A DNA stretch of 64,000 nt, taken from assembly GCA_017893485.1 (NCBI GenBank), contig CM030360.1, forward strand, positions 151,286,647 through 151,350,646, given 5' to 3'. The notes beneath the pieces are model-generated. The model ran no database searches and was not told the DNA's origin. It worked only from the letters and a program-made list of their open reading frames with translations. The position numbers were made by a program, and so were the translations under genes. This DNA comes from Hemerocallis citrina. Lineage: Eukaryota > Streptophyta > Magnoliopsida > Asparagales > Asphodelaceae. Positions 23,927 to 34,135 of this stretch are shown piece by piece. Position 1 is the stretch's first letter, and the number at the start of each line of letters is the position of its first letter.

Positions 23927-24123
23927 GTATTCCATAACTCTCCCTCGAAACCTTGTGTTTCAACAATATCATATAGTCTTATAGATACAGGTTTGCTTTA
24001 TTTGTTTCCAAAAAAATCCACAAATTCATCTGTTTGCTCTCACACCAAAATCAACAGCAACAGTATTCCATAACTCTCCCTCGAAACCTTGTGTTTCAAC
24101 AATATCATATAGTCATATAGATA
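23852..24123 (+). repeat. 136-bp tandem duplication across the LTR/flank junction
   Basis: Unit 1 (23852-23987) holds the last 75 bp of the LTR, the GTATT duplication and 56 bp of flanking DNA. Unit 2 (23988-24123) repeats all of it with only a few changes. The duplication therefore happened after the retrotransposon inserted. Confidence 0.92.
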
Positions 24124-24263
24124 TGGCTTTTTTCAAGATCATTGCCTTACATCAATATATCAGCGAGAATTCTTGATCTTTATATAAAAATTAAGGAGAT
24201 CTAGTACACAAATCAAATTGTAGTTCATTATACAAGAAGTTAACCTGTACCTATGATCCCCTT

Positions 24264-24270
24264 CCCCCCC

Positions 24271-24301
<31 letters not shown>

Positions 24302-24318
24302 AAAAAAAAAAAAAAAAA
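24264..24318. repeat. Homopolymer pair C28-A27
   Basis: A run of about 28 C is followed directly by about 27 A. Lengths may be affected by sequencing or assembly. Confidence 0.8.
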
Positions 24319-24561
24319 CAACATCAGTCTAACGGTAATCATAGAGGGCAAATTATCAAGAAAATTTTATTTAAAATTTTGATGAAAAAATATGTAGAGA
24401 AAAAAAAACTTTGCTGGACAGAGGAGATGACCCTAACCAATTTTTTTCTTCTTCTTTCTTTCTTTCTTTCTTTCCTTTTTCCAACATTCTAATAATCATT
24501 TCTCACAATGAAAATTTTATTATCTTTAACAATCAAACTTTTCAATAAATCATGATAATTG

Positions 24562-24564
<3 letters not shown>

Positions 24565-24612
<48 letters not shown>
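24565..24612. repeat. TA microsatellite
   Basis: Uninterrupted TA run. From 24613 to 24723 no gene is visible. Confidence 0.9.
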
Positions 24613-24615
<3 letters not shown>

Positions 24616-24723
24616 ATTTCTATTATAAAAGTCACAATAAATCTGTTCATAGACGATCTCAACCATCAATTTCGACAACTTGATCTGAGCCGTCTATCTT
24701 ATATTATTTAGATCTACAGTTCT

Positions 24724-25090
24724 GGCCTTCTTCGGTTGCAAATGCTACTGTTGCGTTTGCAAATATGCAAACGCCTTAACCCATTATTGGGAATGACGAG
24801 TTAAGGCAAAACACATAACCCATTATTGGGGATGACGGGTTATGTGTTTTGCCTTAACCCGTCATCCCCAATGACGGGTTAAGGCGTTTGCACGCGTTTG
24901 CACGATATTTGCATTTGCAACGGAAGATGGCTATATATATATTGGGGATGGCTGGTTAAGGCAAAACACATAACCCGTCATCGCCAATGAAGGGTTATTT
25001 GTTTTGTCTTAACCCGTCATCGCCAATGACGGGTTAAGTAGTGTGCACGTTTGCAAACGCTACAGTAGCGTTTGCAATGGAAGAAAGCCC
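24724..25090. mobile_element. Foldback repeats (one complete, one partial) next to microsatellites
   Basis: Outer words ggccttcttcggttgcaaa (24724) and tttgcaatggaagaaagcc (about 25070) are inverted. Inside, the palindrome-like word acccgtcat(t/c)cccaatgacgggt recurs in both orientations (about 24775-24890 and 24975-25035). The first foldback seems to end at about 24931 (tttgcaacggaagatggc), and a second partial one follows after a short TA run. Confidence 0.7.
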
Positions 25091-25285
<195 letters not shown>

Positions 25286-25403
25286 AGATCTTAGCCATTG
25301 ATTACATCATGATTCACAACATATAAATCCAACCCTAACCTTAACCCCCATTCTCTTCTTTGTTTTCTATTGCCGCTCTTCTCCACCTCCTCTCAAATCC
25401 GCC

Positions 25404-25529
25404 ATGGCCGAAGACAAAGACAAGAAACCCAGAAGAAGAAGGCGCAAAATAGCGACGAATGAGATGTCCCAATCAATGAGAAGAAGTCAAAGAGAAAGCT
25501 TGAAGAAGATGGATTAGACCACGAGAAGC
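25404..25529 (+). pseudogene. 5' exon fragment of an unrecognised lysine-rich protein, split by a retrotransposon
   Basis: ATG at 25404 sits in a good context (gccATGG) after a pyrimidine-rich leader (about 25340-25400). It reads MAEDKDKKPRRRRRK and stops at TAG 25515. A one-base shift gives a longer Lys/Arg/Glu-rich frame (KKSKRKLEEDGLDHEK) that runs across the insertion site into 33837 onward (PSVNQNKRNKNTKPI, then TAATAA). The chromovirus at 25530-33831 separates the two halves, with GAAGC duplicated. A basic nuclear or nucleolar protein is a guess; I recognise no family. The frameshift suggests it was, or became, a pseudogene. Confidence 0.4.
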
Positions 25530-25657
25530 TGATACAAGCCAGTTGAATAGCCAAGCTAATGGACATGGAGAAGAAGCAATCAGTGAGACCATGGAGAAGA
25601 AAGCAAATCAGTAGAGAAGAAAGAGTCTGAGTATCTGATATATCGGTCAAGTATGTT

Positions 25658-26220
25658 GTTACCGCTGATTCTGGTGTGGGGGTAAACAGATGAGATTTGT
25701 GAGTTCGTGGAAAAACCTGAATAGCGGATCTAAGCCTGTTGATTCCTGCCGCTCACCTGCAAGGAAGTGCGATACACCGGGGTTGATTCCGGCGACGCAC
25801 CCTCCGATGCACTCAGGGTTAGAATTTTTCAAAAAAAACAAGCATCTGCCCAAGGCAGACACCTCCGATGGCTAAAAATCAACATTGCTGTGACTGAAAC
25901 TACAAGGGGAGTGGGGTATTTATAACCTCCCCCAAGGACCAGCCATCATGGCCCTCGGGAGGCCAAACGGCGGAAGCCCAGCGGTCACGCCTAGAAAGCT
26001 GAAGTGCTACGCATTAATTAAAGGACGCCATCTTAATTACCCCGGGAAGTTAGAACGCCGCACAAATCCTGGAGCGCCATTAATGCTCCCTGAGGGCAGC
26101 CTGTAGCTCAGCTCGGCCTTCTCACGAAGGCCCCACGGCTAGCCATTGCCCTTGCCGACCCATTAACCCTCGGACTCCCGGTCGGCTAACCGAGCGACGT
26201 ACGATCCGACCCCAACATCA
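25658..26220 (-). repeat. Left, inverted LTR of the chimeric element
   Basis: On the minus strand this reads, from 26220 downward, TGATGTTGGGG..., a TATA-like box (minus, about 25916-25924), the GGAGGGTGCGTCGCCGG block and the U5 end CGGTAACA at 25658. The start at 26220 is inferred from the TGAT motif shared with related LTRs, so that edge is tentative. Confidence 0.65.
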
Positions 26221-27300
26221 AAAGGGCCCGGTCGGCTAACCGAGCAAGTGCCCATCCGAGCGTCAAAACGGAGAAAATTCACTTTCTCCTCAACATTCGT
26301 GTAAGATCCCGATCAGACGGCCCAGATCTTGCCAGCGTCGCTAAACGACAAGATAGTGTTTTCTTGGAAACTGAGCCGTCTCGAGATTCGTGCCACCATC
26401 CAACGGCTCAGATCTTGCCAGCATCGCTAAACGACAAGATAGCATTTTCTTGGGAACTGGGCCCGCCTCGAGATTCGTGCCATCATCCAACGGCTCAGAT
26501 CGTGCCACATCGCTCGAACAGCCGAACCCTTAGACCTCCGGTCGGCTAACCAAGCAAGTGCCCATTCGAGCCCCAAAACGGAGAAAACTCACTTTCTCCT
26601 CAACATTCGTGTAAGATTTCTATCAGACAGCCCAGATCTTGCCAGCGACGCTAAACGACAAGATAGCATTTTCTTGGAACCTGATCCCGTCTCGAGATTC
26701 GTGCCATCACCCAACGGCTCAGATTGCGCCACGTCGCTCGGATAGCCGAACCCTTAGACCTCCGGTTGGCCAACCAAGCAAGTGCCCATCCAAGCTCCAA
26801 AACAGAGAAAAAAGCCGCCGAATGATCACGACCGTTGGATCGTCCAGAAATCCGTGCTTCTGATGATGAACGGTCCAGATCGTGCCACGTGCGCTAAACG
26901 AAAAGATAGCATTTTCTCGAGAACTGAGCCCGCCTCGAGATTCGTGCCATCATCCAACGACTCAGATTGCGCCACGTCGCTCAGACAGCCGAACCCTTAG
27001 ACCTCCAGGTCGGCCAACCGAGCAAGTGCCCATCCGAGCTCCAAAATGGAGAAAAAAGCCGCCGAACGACCACGACCGTTGGATCGTCCAGAAATCCGTG
27101 CTTCTGATGATGAACGGTCCAGATCGTGCCACGTGCGCTAAACGACAAGATAGCATTTTCTCGAGAACTGAGCCCGCCTCGAGATTCGCACCACCATCCA
27201 ACGACTCAGATCGCGCCACGTCGCTCGGACAGCCGAGCCCTTATACCCCCAGTCGGCTAACCGAGCAAGTGCCCATCGAAGCTCCAAAAGCTAGAAAATG
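26221..27300 (+). repeat. Tandem array of the chimeric element (about 224-310-bp spacing)
   Basis: gtcggctaaccgagcaagtg-type words recur at about 26230, 26540, 26764, 27009 and 27252. Each unit also holds one or two ctcgagattcgtgcca and acggctcagat blocks. The design resembles array 3 of the Tat-like element at 527-23926, which supports a shared lineage. Confidence 0.8.
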
Positions 27301-27784
27301 ACTGCCGAGCGACTACAACCGCCAGATCTTTCAGATATTCGCGCTCGCGCGAGATCAAGGGCCCAGATCAAGCCACGCCATAAATAGGTATTAAAAATTA
27401 GTTTTTATTTATTTAATCATTTTATTTATTTAAAAATTGCGAAAAAAATTGCTAAAAATTTGGGAAAATTAACTAAAAATTCTAGAAAATAATTATAAAT
27501 TCGGGAGAATATTTTTGAGCCCCTGAACGAATAATTATTGCCTAGAATGTACAGTTAAGGCCCCCGAACGATTGGGTAACACATCGCAAAATTAAATAAA
27601 TAATTCGAAAAAATAGATAAAAACTGTCGAATATTCAACAAGGCTTCGGAACAGCTTACAGTTTCAAAAATCACCTCACTACCCCCCTTCGAGATTCAAA
27701 ACCCTCCATTCGGACTCCGATACAACTCCACTAGCCACTGAAACAGTTAAACTACTCCTCAAAGGCTGATCACACTCAGTCTTT
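27301..27784. other. AT-rich 3' untranslated part of the chimeric element
   Basis: Low-complexity A/T sequence (about 27390-27530), then a short block up to the purine tract at 27785. No gene seen. Confidence 0.5.
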
Positions 27785-27796
27785 AGGAGGGGGGGC
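27785..27796 (+). other. Polypurine tract of the chimeric element
   Basis: aggagggggggg just before the LTR at 27800. It matches the position and composition of 23303-23314. Confidence 0.8.
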
Positions 27797-27799
27797 TCG

Positions 27800-28403
27800 T
27801 GATATGGCTAAAAATGGGGTTAAATCGGAACCGTCCAGATTGGGAACGAATCTTGAAGCTCAGGGGTAAAACGGTAATTTTCGCATATAGATGGACCCTA
27901 AGTGGGCACTGGATCTCCCCTTCACAGATCCAATAACCAGCGAAACGGATCCACTCCAGCTGGGTACGGGTCCCGACCCAAGACAAACCCAGACCAGCAA
28001 GAGGAGATCAGGGTCACTGATTTGACTAAATCAACGGGCCTGATTTGCAGTTATCCTCTCACCGGGAATCAAGGATCAGTTTCCTAAACTAATTATGAGG
28101 ATTTTACTCCTAACGGTTTCACAGGAAATCAGGTCCCTAATCAGACTCCCACGGCGACTATAAATACCTCCTACCTACCACTGTAACCAGGTAATCACTC
28201 TTTTTCTAACTTAAGCTCTTTCTTAATCATCACTGGTTACTGACAAGAGCGTCGGAGGGTGCGTCGCCGGAATCAACCCCGGTGTATCGCACTTCCTTGC
28301 AGGTGAGCGGCAGGAATCAGCAGGCTTGGATCCTCTATTCAGGTTTTTCTACGAACTCACAAATCTCATCTGTTTACCCCTCACACCAGAATCAGCGGTA
28401 ACA
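27800..28403 (+). repeat. Right LTR of the chimeric element
   Basis: 604 bp, TGATATGGCTAAAAATG..GCGGTAACA. It is related to the LTRs at 527, 23319 and 63229. A TATA-like box (ctataaat) lies near 28158 and the GCGTCGGAGGGTGCGTCGCC block near 28249. Confidence 0.9.
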
Positions 28404-28408
28404 TATGT

Positions 28409-28748
28409 AATAGATATTAGCGCTGGGTTTAAATGTAAAAATGTAAGGTGAATCGGTATCCATAAATACTGATCGATGGATGTTAATAGGGAAATGTATG
28501 AACCATTGATCTTTGTGGGACCCACTGGTGTAACCGTTTTAACCAACTGTCCATGTACGCACATAGCGCATGATTCTCTATAAATAAAGAGATTGATCAG
28601 CTCAGCTGATCAATCAGAACATTGTTAGCCCTTCTTCTTCTCAGTTCTTGAATTTGTCTCTTCTTCAACCTCCTCATTTCTTCCAAATCTTGATTCTAAC
28701 CACTTGTGATTCTTGGCCATGGCGAAGAATAAGACCAGAGGTGTATCA
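28409..28748 (+). repeat. Second part of the 5' LTR of the chromovirus
   Basis: Continues the LTR interrupted at 25657. It matches 33512-33831 except for about a dozen substitutions and an extra 18 bp (ctcagctgatcaatcaga region near 28600). Confidence 0.92.
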
Positions 28749-28749
28749 A

Positions 28750-28761
28750 TGGTATCAGAGC
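28750..28761 (+). other. Primer-binding site of the chromovirus, initiator-Met tRNA type
   Basis: TGGTATCAGAGC begins one base after the LTR end at 28748. Confidence 0.93.
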
Positions 28762-31700
28762 CGGTCGACTCTGCGGCAGGTCTAGAAGAGGAGATTCCTC
28801 AAGATCCCATCGACGATGGAATTCTTGGTTTTGCACCAGATTTGGAATGGCAAAGAGGCTATCAGTTCTTGAATGATAGGGTAGCTAGTATGGAACATCA
28901 GATGAAGGAGGTGACTTCGCAAATTTCCCAAATTCCTTTGATTTTGGTGCAGTTGCAGCTCTTGACACAGAAAACGGGTGAAGATCGATCTAATCAAGAA
29001 ACCTCAGAGGTTCATCCATTCTCAAAATCCAATGGTAAGCAGAACTCTAACCCCGAATTTGATAGAAAAGAGAACTTGATGCATTCTTCTAAGGGTAGAG
29101 GGTTTCTTGATGAGAGAAGTACATTTGGGGAATTTTTTTTTTCTAAACCTCCAAAATTAGATGTGCATTCTTTTTCTGGTACTGGAGATATTCTCTATTG
29201 GATCTTTCAGATTGAGCACTATTTTGAAATCTATAAGATTCCAGGAGAAGAAAAAGTCAGGATAGCATTCTTTTTCCTTAAAGAAGATGTGATCCAGTGG
29301 TGTTGTTGGTTTCTTAAGAACAACAAAGGGGTTGTAACTTGGAAAGAATTTAAAGAGGGAATTTGTAATAGGTTTGCGTTCGGGTATATATGAAGACGCA
29401 GCCAAATCCCTATGTAGACTAGAACAAACTTCTACAGTTTTGGACTATCAGATCAAATTTGAGAAATTGCAATGTTTAGTAGAAGGAGTAAGTGAACCAT
29501 ATCTTGTGCAACAATTTGTGAGTGGGCTCAAAGTGGAACTGCAGCACGATGTAGTTATGGCAGAGCCGTAGTCCTTGGGAGAAGCTTTCAGAGTGGCATT
29601 GAGATTTGAAAAAAATTCAATTCACTTAAGCAATGTTATAAACCTTCCTATAGAACAAGCTACAAGAGTCCATCATCTGGTTATAGTTCTTGGTCTCAAC
29701 AATCACAGTCGGTTGCTCAAACACAGTCCACCAACAACACTACCAATTTTGTTAATCCTGATAAACCTACTTTGAAGAAATTTTCACCTAATGAGGTGTG
29801 GGATAGAAGGAAGAGAGGGTTATGTTTTCATTGTGATGAGAAATACATACCAGGTCATTTGTGCAAAACAAAGGCGTATATGTGTATAGAAGGCGAGTGG
29901 GATTTGTTGGGTCTACAGGAAGAGGAGGAGTTGGATCAGCTATTGTTAGAAGATAGGAATATGGACTTGAATAATACCACAGATCATCATCTCAACACTA
30001 CATCGTTGAGCTTTGGGGTAAATAATGAATGCCTAATTCTTAAGGCACAACTCAGAGGAGTGGATGTGCATGTGTTGGTAGATAGTGGAGCTACACACAA
30101 CTACATTGATCCTTTCATTCTTCAAAGAGTTGGATTACCACTCTCAGTCAAACAAAGTTTCAATGTTAGTTGTTGGAGGAAAGGAAGTAGAAGGGAGTGG
30201 ATTATGTTCTAATGTGCACTTGAGTTGTCAGGGTTATGAGTTTATAGATGATTTTTTGGTGTTTCCCATTGGAGGACATGATGTGGTTATTGGAGCAAAG
30301 TGGATCAAGCAAGTGTCAGAAGTTACTATCAACTTAATGCATAAGCAGTTGAAGTTCAAACAGAAGGGCATTGATTGGGTTTTACAAGGTTTGAAACCAA
30401 GTCCAACTACATTGCTATCAGATAAAGAAGCAAATAAAATTGCAATGCAAACACACAGGGGGTTTGTACTATACCTGATATCTGCTAATACAGATTTTCA
30501 AACTTCACTTGATCCTCAAACTACACTTGAAGTACCATCCCAAGCACCAGACATGCACGAGTTGTTATAAGAGTTTCAAGAATTATTTGAAGAACCAAAA
30601 GGGCTACTACCTACAAGATCCTGCGACCATCAGATACCCTTAGAAAGTAACTCTAAACCTATTTGCATAAGACCATATAGGTACTCATTTGAGCAGAAGA
30701 ATGCAATTGAGGAAATTGTTGAAGACATGTTAAAACAAGGAATCATCAGACCTAGCAGTAGCAACTACAGCTCACCAGTAGTTCTTGTTAAAAAGCATGA
30801 TGGATCTTGGAGATTTTGTGTAGATTATAGATCCTTAAACAAGCAAACCATCAAAGATAAGTATCCAATTCCAATTATTGATGACTTACTTGATGAACTA
30901 CATGGATCTAGATTTTTTACTAAACTAGATCTTAGGTCTGGTTACCATCAGATACGGATGCACAATGATGACATCTCCAAGACTGCATTTAGAACTCATA
31001 GTGGGCATTATGAGTTTTTAGTAATGCCTTTTGGATTGAGTAATGCTCCTTCTACATTCCAATCTCTTATGAATAACATCTTCCGACAGCATTTGAGGAA
31101 ATTCATCCTAGTTTTCTTTGATGACATTCTAATTTTTAGCAACTCTTGGCAGAGTCATTTACAACATCTCAAGGAAGCTTTTTTGATACTCAAAAGAAAT
31201 CATCTGTTTGTTAAGAAGTCCAAATGCACATTTGGTCGAAATGAAGTGGAGTATCTGGGTCATGTGGTATCTGATAGGGGCATTGCTGTTGATGCAAAGA
31301 AGGTGATTGCAGTGAAAGAATGGCTAATTCCAAACACTGTTAAAGCATTGAAAGGATTCCTTGGGTTTACAGGTTATTATCGAAAATTTATCAAAGGTTA
31401 TGGTGCAATTGCAGCCCATTTGACAGATTTAACCAAGAAAGAAGGATTTAAGTGGGGTGAAGAAGCTGCTGTGGCTTTTGAACAACTTTAAAAAGCCCGT
31501 ATCACAGCCCTAGTACTCCATCTTCCAGATTTTAATGAAACATTTATTGTTGAATGTGATGCTTGTAAAGTTGGGATTGGAGCTATGCTTTTATAGAAGA
31601 ACCATCCCATTGCGTATATTAGTCAAGGGATTAAAGGGAAATGCTTGCATTGGTCGAACTATGAGATCGAAGGAGATGCTTGCTATATTGTTAGCTAGTT

Positions 31701-33367
31701 AAGAAATGGAAGCAATATCTCTTTGGGAGAAAGTTTATCATCCGTACAGATCATAAACCACTCAAGTATATGCTAGATCAGAGATTGTCAACTGAGGCTC
31801 AACATTATTGGTTGGTTAAGCTCTATGGGTTCAATTTTGATGTGGAATACAAGAAGGGAAGTGATAACATACCAGCAGACAGACTATCTCGAAGGGAATT
31901 TGATTGCTTCTTAATTCAACTATGTTCTTTGCACCCAGATTGGTGGAAGGATATTTTGAGAATGAATGAAACTAATCCATATTTTAAAGATTTAGCTAGT
32001 AATGTTTTGAGAACCAATACTAGCATGTTCACTGAGGTAAGGGGAGTGTGGTATAAAGGTACCAAAGTAGTAATGAGCCCAACATCAGACCTTAGAAAAT
32101 TAATGATTTCTGAACATCATGACATGCCTATAGGAGGTCATTCGGGGTATGATAAGACTCTTCAGAGGCTTCGCAGGTCCTTTTGGTGGAAAGGAATGAA
32201 AAGGGATGTTCGAAGATTTGTGCAGGAGTGCTCCATATGCCAAACAAGTAGGTATGTTTGTCGATCACCTGCAGGATTATTGCAACCGCTTCCAGTACCT
32301 GCTCAAATTTGGGAACAAGCTAGTATGGACTTCATCGAAGGCCTTCCTCTCAGTCGTAGATATGTAGTGATTTTGGTAGTTGTCGATAGATTGAGTAAGT
32401 ATGCTCATTTTTTTCCCATTAAACACCCATATACAACAACTTCCATCATACAAGTACTTAATGAAGGCATTTTTAAACTATATGGGATGCCAATATCTAT
32501 AATCTGTGATAGAGGAGCTGTGTTTACAAGCCATCTTATGAAGGAAACACTTAAGTTGCAAGGAACAAAACTCCATTACTCCACTGTGTATCATCCGCAA
32601 ATAGATGGTCAGACGGAGGTCGTAAACAGATGTTTGGAGACATATTTGAGATATTTTTGCAGTCTCAAACCTGGTGATTGGAGTAGGTGGTTACCCTGGG
32701 CGGAGTATTGGTATAATACTTCCTATCACAGCTCAACTAAGTCGACTCCTTATCAGATTGTCTATGGAGATATCCTCCGACACTAATGTCTTATATTCCC
32801 CATACTGCTACGAACCCACAGGTGGAAGAAGAATTGTTGGCAAGAGATGTTACCCTACAGTTGCTCAAGGATAATTTGAAAAGAGCACAAGATAGGATGA
32901 AGAAACAAGCAGATGCACATAGGCTTGATAAAGAGCTTCAAGTAGGAGATTTGGTGTACGTTAAACTACAACAATACAGGAAAGTTTCAGTGGCAACAAG
33001 GGCAGTTCGGAAGTTATCTCCTCTATACTATGGACCAAATGTAATCATGGAGCAAATTGGATCTGTAGCATATAAACTGGATCTGCCCACAGAGTCAAAA
33101 ATCCACCCTGTTTTTCACATTTCGCAACTGAAGAAACACTTGGGTCCACAAGTTGAGGTACAGAGAAGTGTTCTAGTACATATATCTCAGTCTTTGCTTG
33201 AACCAGAAGAGATACTAGATCGAAGAGCAGTGGTGAAAGGAAGGAAATTGGTATCGGAAGTCCTAATTAAATGGCGTCACCAGGATGTAGATTGTGCGAC
33301 CTGGGAGCCTTATTGGGATCTGGTACGCAGGTTTCCCCTCTTCGACCTTGAGGCAAGGTCTCAAATT

Positions 33368-33380
33368 AGGGGGGGTGGAA
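33368..33380 (+). other. Polypurine tract of the chromovirus
   Basis: aggggggggtgga-type purine run immediately before the 3' LTR start at 33382. Confidence 0.85.
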
Positions 33381-33381
33381 T

Positions 33382-33831
33382 TGATACAAGCCAGTTGAAT
33401 AGCCAAGCTAATGGACATGGAGAAGAAGCAATCAGTGAGACCATGGAGAAGAAAGCAAATCAGTAGAGAAGAAAGAGTCTGAGTATCTGATATATCGGTC
33501 AAGTATGTAATAGATATTAGTGCTGGGTTTAAATGTAAAAGTGTAAGGTGAATCGGTATCCATAAATACTGATCGTTGGATGTTAATAGGGAAATGTATG
33601 AACCATTGATCTCTGTGGAACCTACTGGTGTAATCGTTTTAACCAACTGTCCATGTACGCGCATAGCGCATGATTCTCTATAAATAAAGAGATTGATCAG
33701 AACATTGTTGGCCCTTCTTCTTCTCAGTTCTTGAATCTGTCTCTTCCTCAACCTCCTCATTTCTTCCAAATCTTGATTCTAACCACTTGTGATTCTTGGC
33801 CATGGCGATGAATAAGACCAGAGGTGTATCA
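33382..33831 (+). repeat. 3' LTR of the chromovirus
   Basis: 450 bp, TGATACAAGCC..GGTGTATCA, followed by the GAAGC duplication. Its uninterrupted copy of gtcaagtatgtaatag is the empty-site reference for the insertion at 25658-28403. Confidence 0.95.
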
Positions 33832-33836
33832 GAAGC

Positions 33837-33975
33837 CGAGCGTGAATCAGAATAAAAGAAACAAAAACACCAAGCCGATTTAATAAAGCTGTCAAAATCC
33901 CTCATCCAAAAGAGGGGTTTAGAATCAATTGAAAACTAGGGTTGTTCTTCTAGCAAGCACACAAAGAAATCTGGT
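33837..33975 (+). pseudogene. Second half of the gene fragment split by the chromovirus
   Basis: Continues the lysine-rich frame from 25529 (PSVNQNKRNKNTKPI, stop TAATAA near 33883). After the stop comes a plausible splice donor, ctggtaagt (about 33972). No family recognised. Confidence 0.35.
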
Positions 33976-34135
33976 AAGTTCTTATGGTTTTAATGTTTAC
34001 ATAAATGAATGTTTGTTTTTTATGGTACTATTTGCAATGGTGACATTCATGAGTATGGTGCAACATTGGACTTGAATCCTAATCGGATAATCCTCTAAGT
34101 ATGATCTTTTTTAAAATTTAATTTCACTCCTAAAC

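Larger units (their letters stand above)
25658..28403. mobile_element. Chimeric Tat-like element bounded by LTRs in opposite orientation
   Basis: The left end begins TGTTACCGCTGATTCTGG and the right end finishes CCAGAATCAGCGGTAACA, so both ends are the U5 end of an LTR. The perfect duplication TATGT flanks it (25653-25657 and 28404-28408), and the host LTR supplies the empty site for comparison. The right LTR is complete (27800-28403). The left part reads as an LTR on the minus strand with a different U3 and R. About 155 bp of U5 are nearly identical between the ends, with about five differences. Between them lie plus-strand Tat-like tandem repeats and a polypurine tract; there is no coding domain. 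Confidence 0.85.
28719..33466 (+). pseudogene. Decayed chromovirus Gag-Pol
   Basis: The first frame opens at ATG 28719, inside the 5' LTR, and reads through the primer site. Recognisable pieces follow in several frames. Gag lies at about 28719-29571 with a frameshift near 29380 and TAG at 29569. The zinc knuckle CFHCDEKYIPGHLC (about 29824) is followed by protease DSGATHNYIDP (about 30080). RT (30727-31491) has KLDLRSGYHQIR, MPFGLSNAPSTFQ and the catalytic FFDDIL (near 31117). RNase H is badly broken (31492-31770). Integrase has the HHCC finger (about 32112-32240) and D, D, E in MDFIEG, ICDRGA and GQTEVVNR. The tail (32786 to about 33370) holds HPVFHISQLKKHLG and the chromodomain-like EPEEILDRR..VLIKWRHQ..TWEP. 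No complete product is possible. Confidence 0.92.
25530..33831 (+). mobile_element. Ty3/gypsy chromovirus (Reina-like), decayed, with a second element in its 5' LTR
   Basis: LTRs start TGATACAAGCC and end GGTGTATCA. The 3' LTR is 33382-33831 (450 bp); the 5' LTR is 25530-25657 plus 28409-28748 (468 bp), longer by one 18-bp indel. The duplication is perfect GAAGC (25525-25529 and 33832-33836). An initiator-Met primer site follows the 5' LTR and a polypurine tract precedes the 3' LTR. Protein order is gag, protease, RT, RNase H, integrase, then a chromodomain-like end. The short LTRs, about 5.5-kb length and chromodomain-like tail suggest the Reina lineage. The coding region has many lesions, so it is not autonomous. 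Confidence 0.93.

Noticed and set aside
26364..27301. Repeated HHPTAQI-type frames
   Set aside because: Translations of the tandem array of the chimeric Tat-like element.
33263..33769. 168-codon minus-strand frame
   Set aside because: Antisense shadow of the chromovirus 3' end and LTR.
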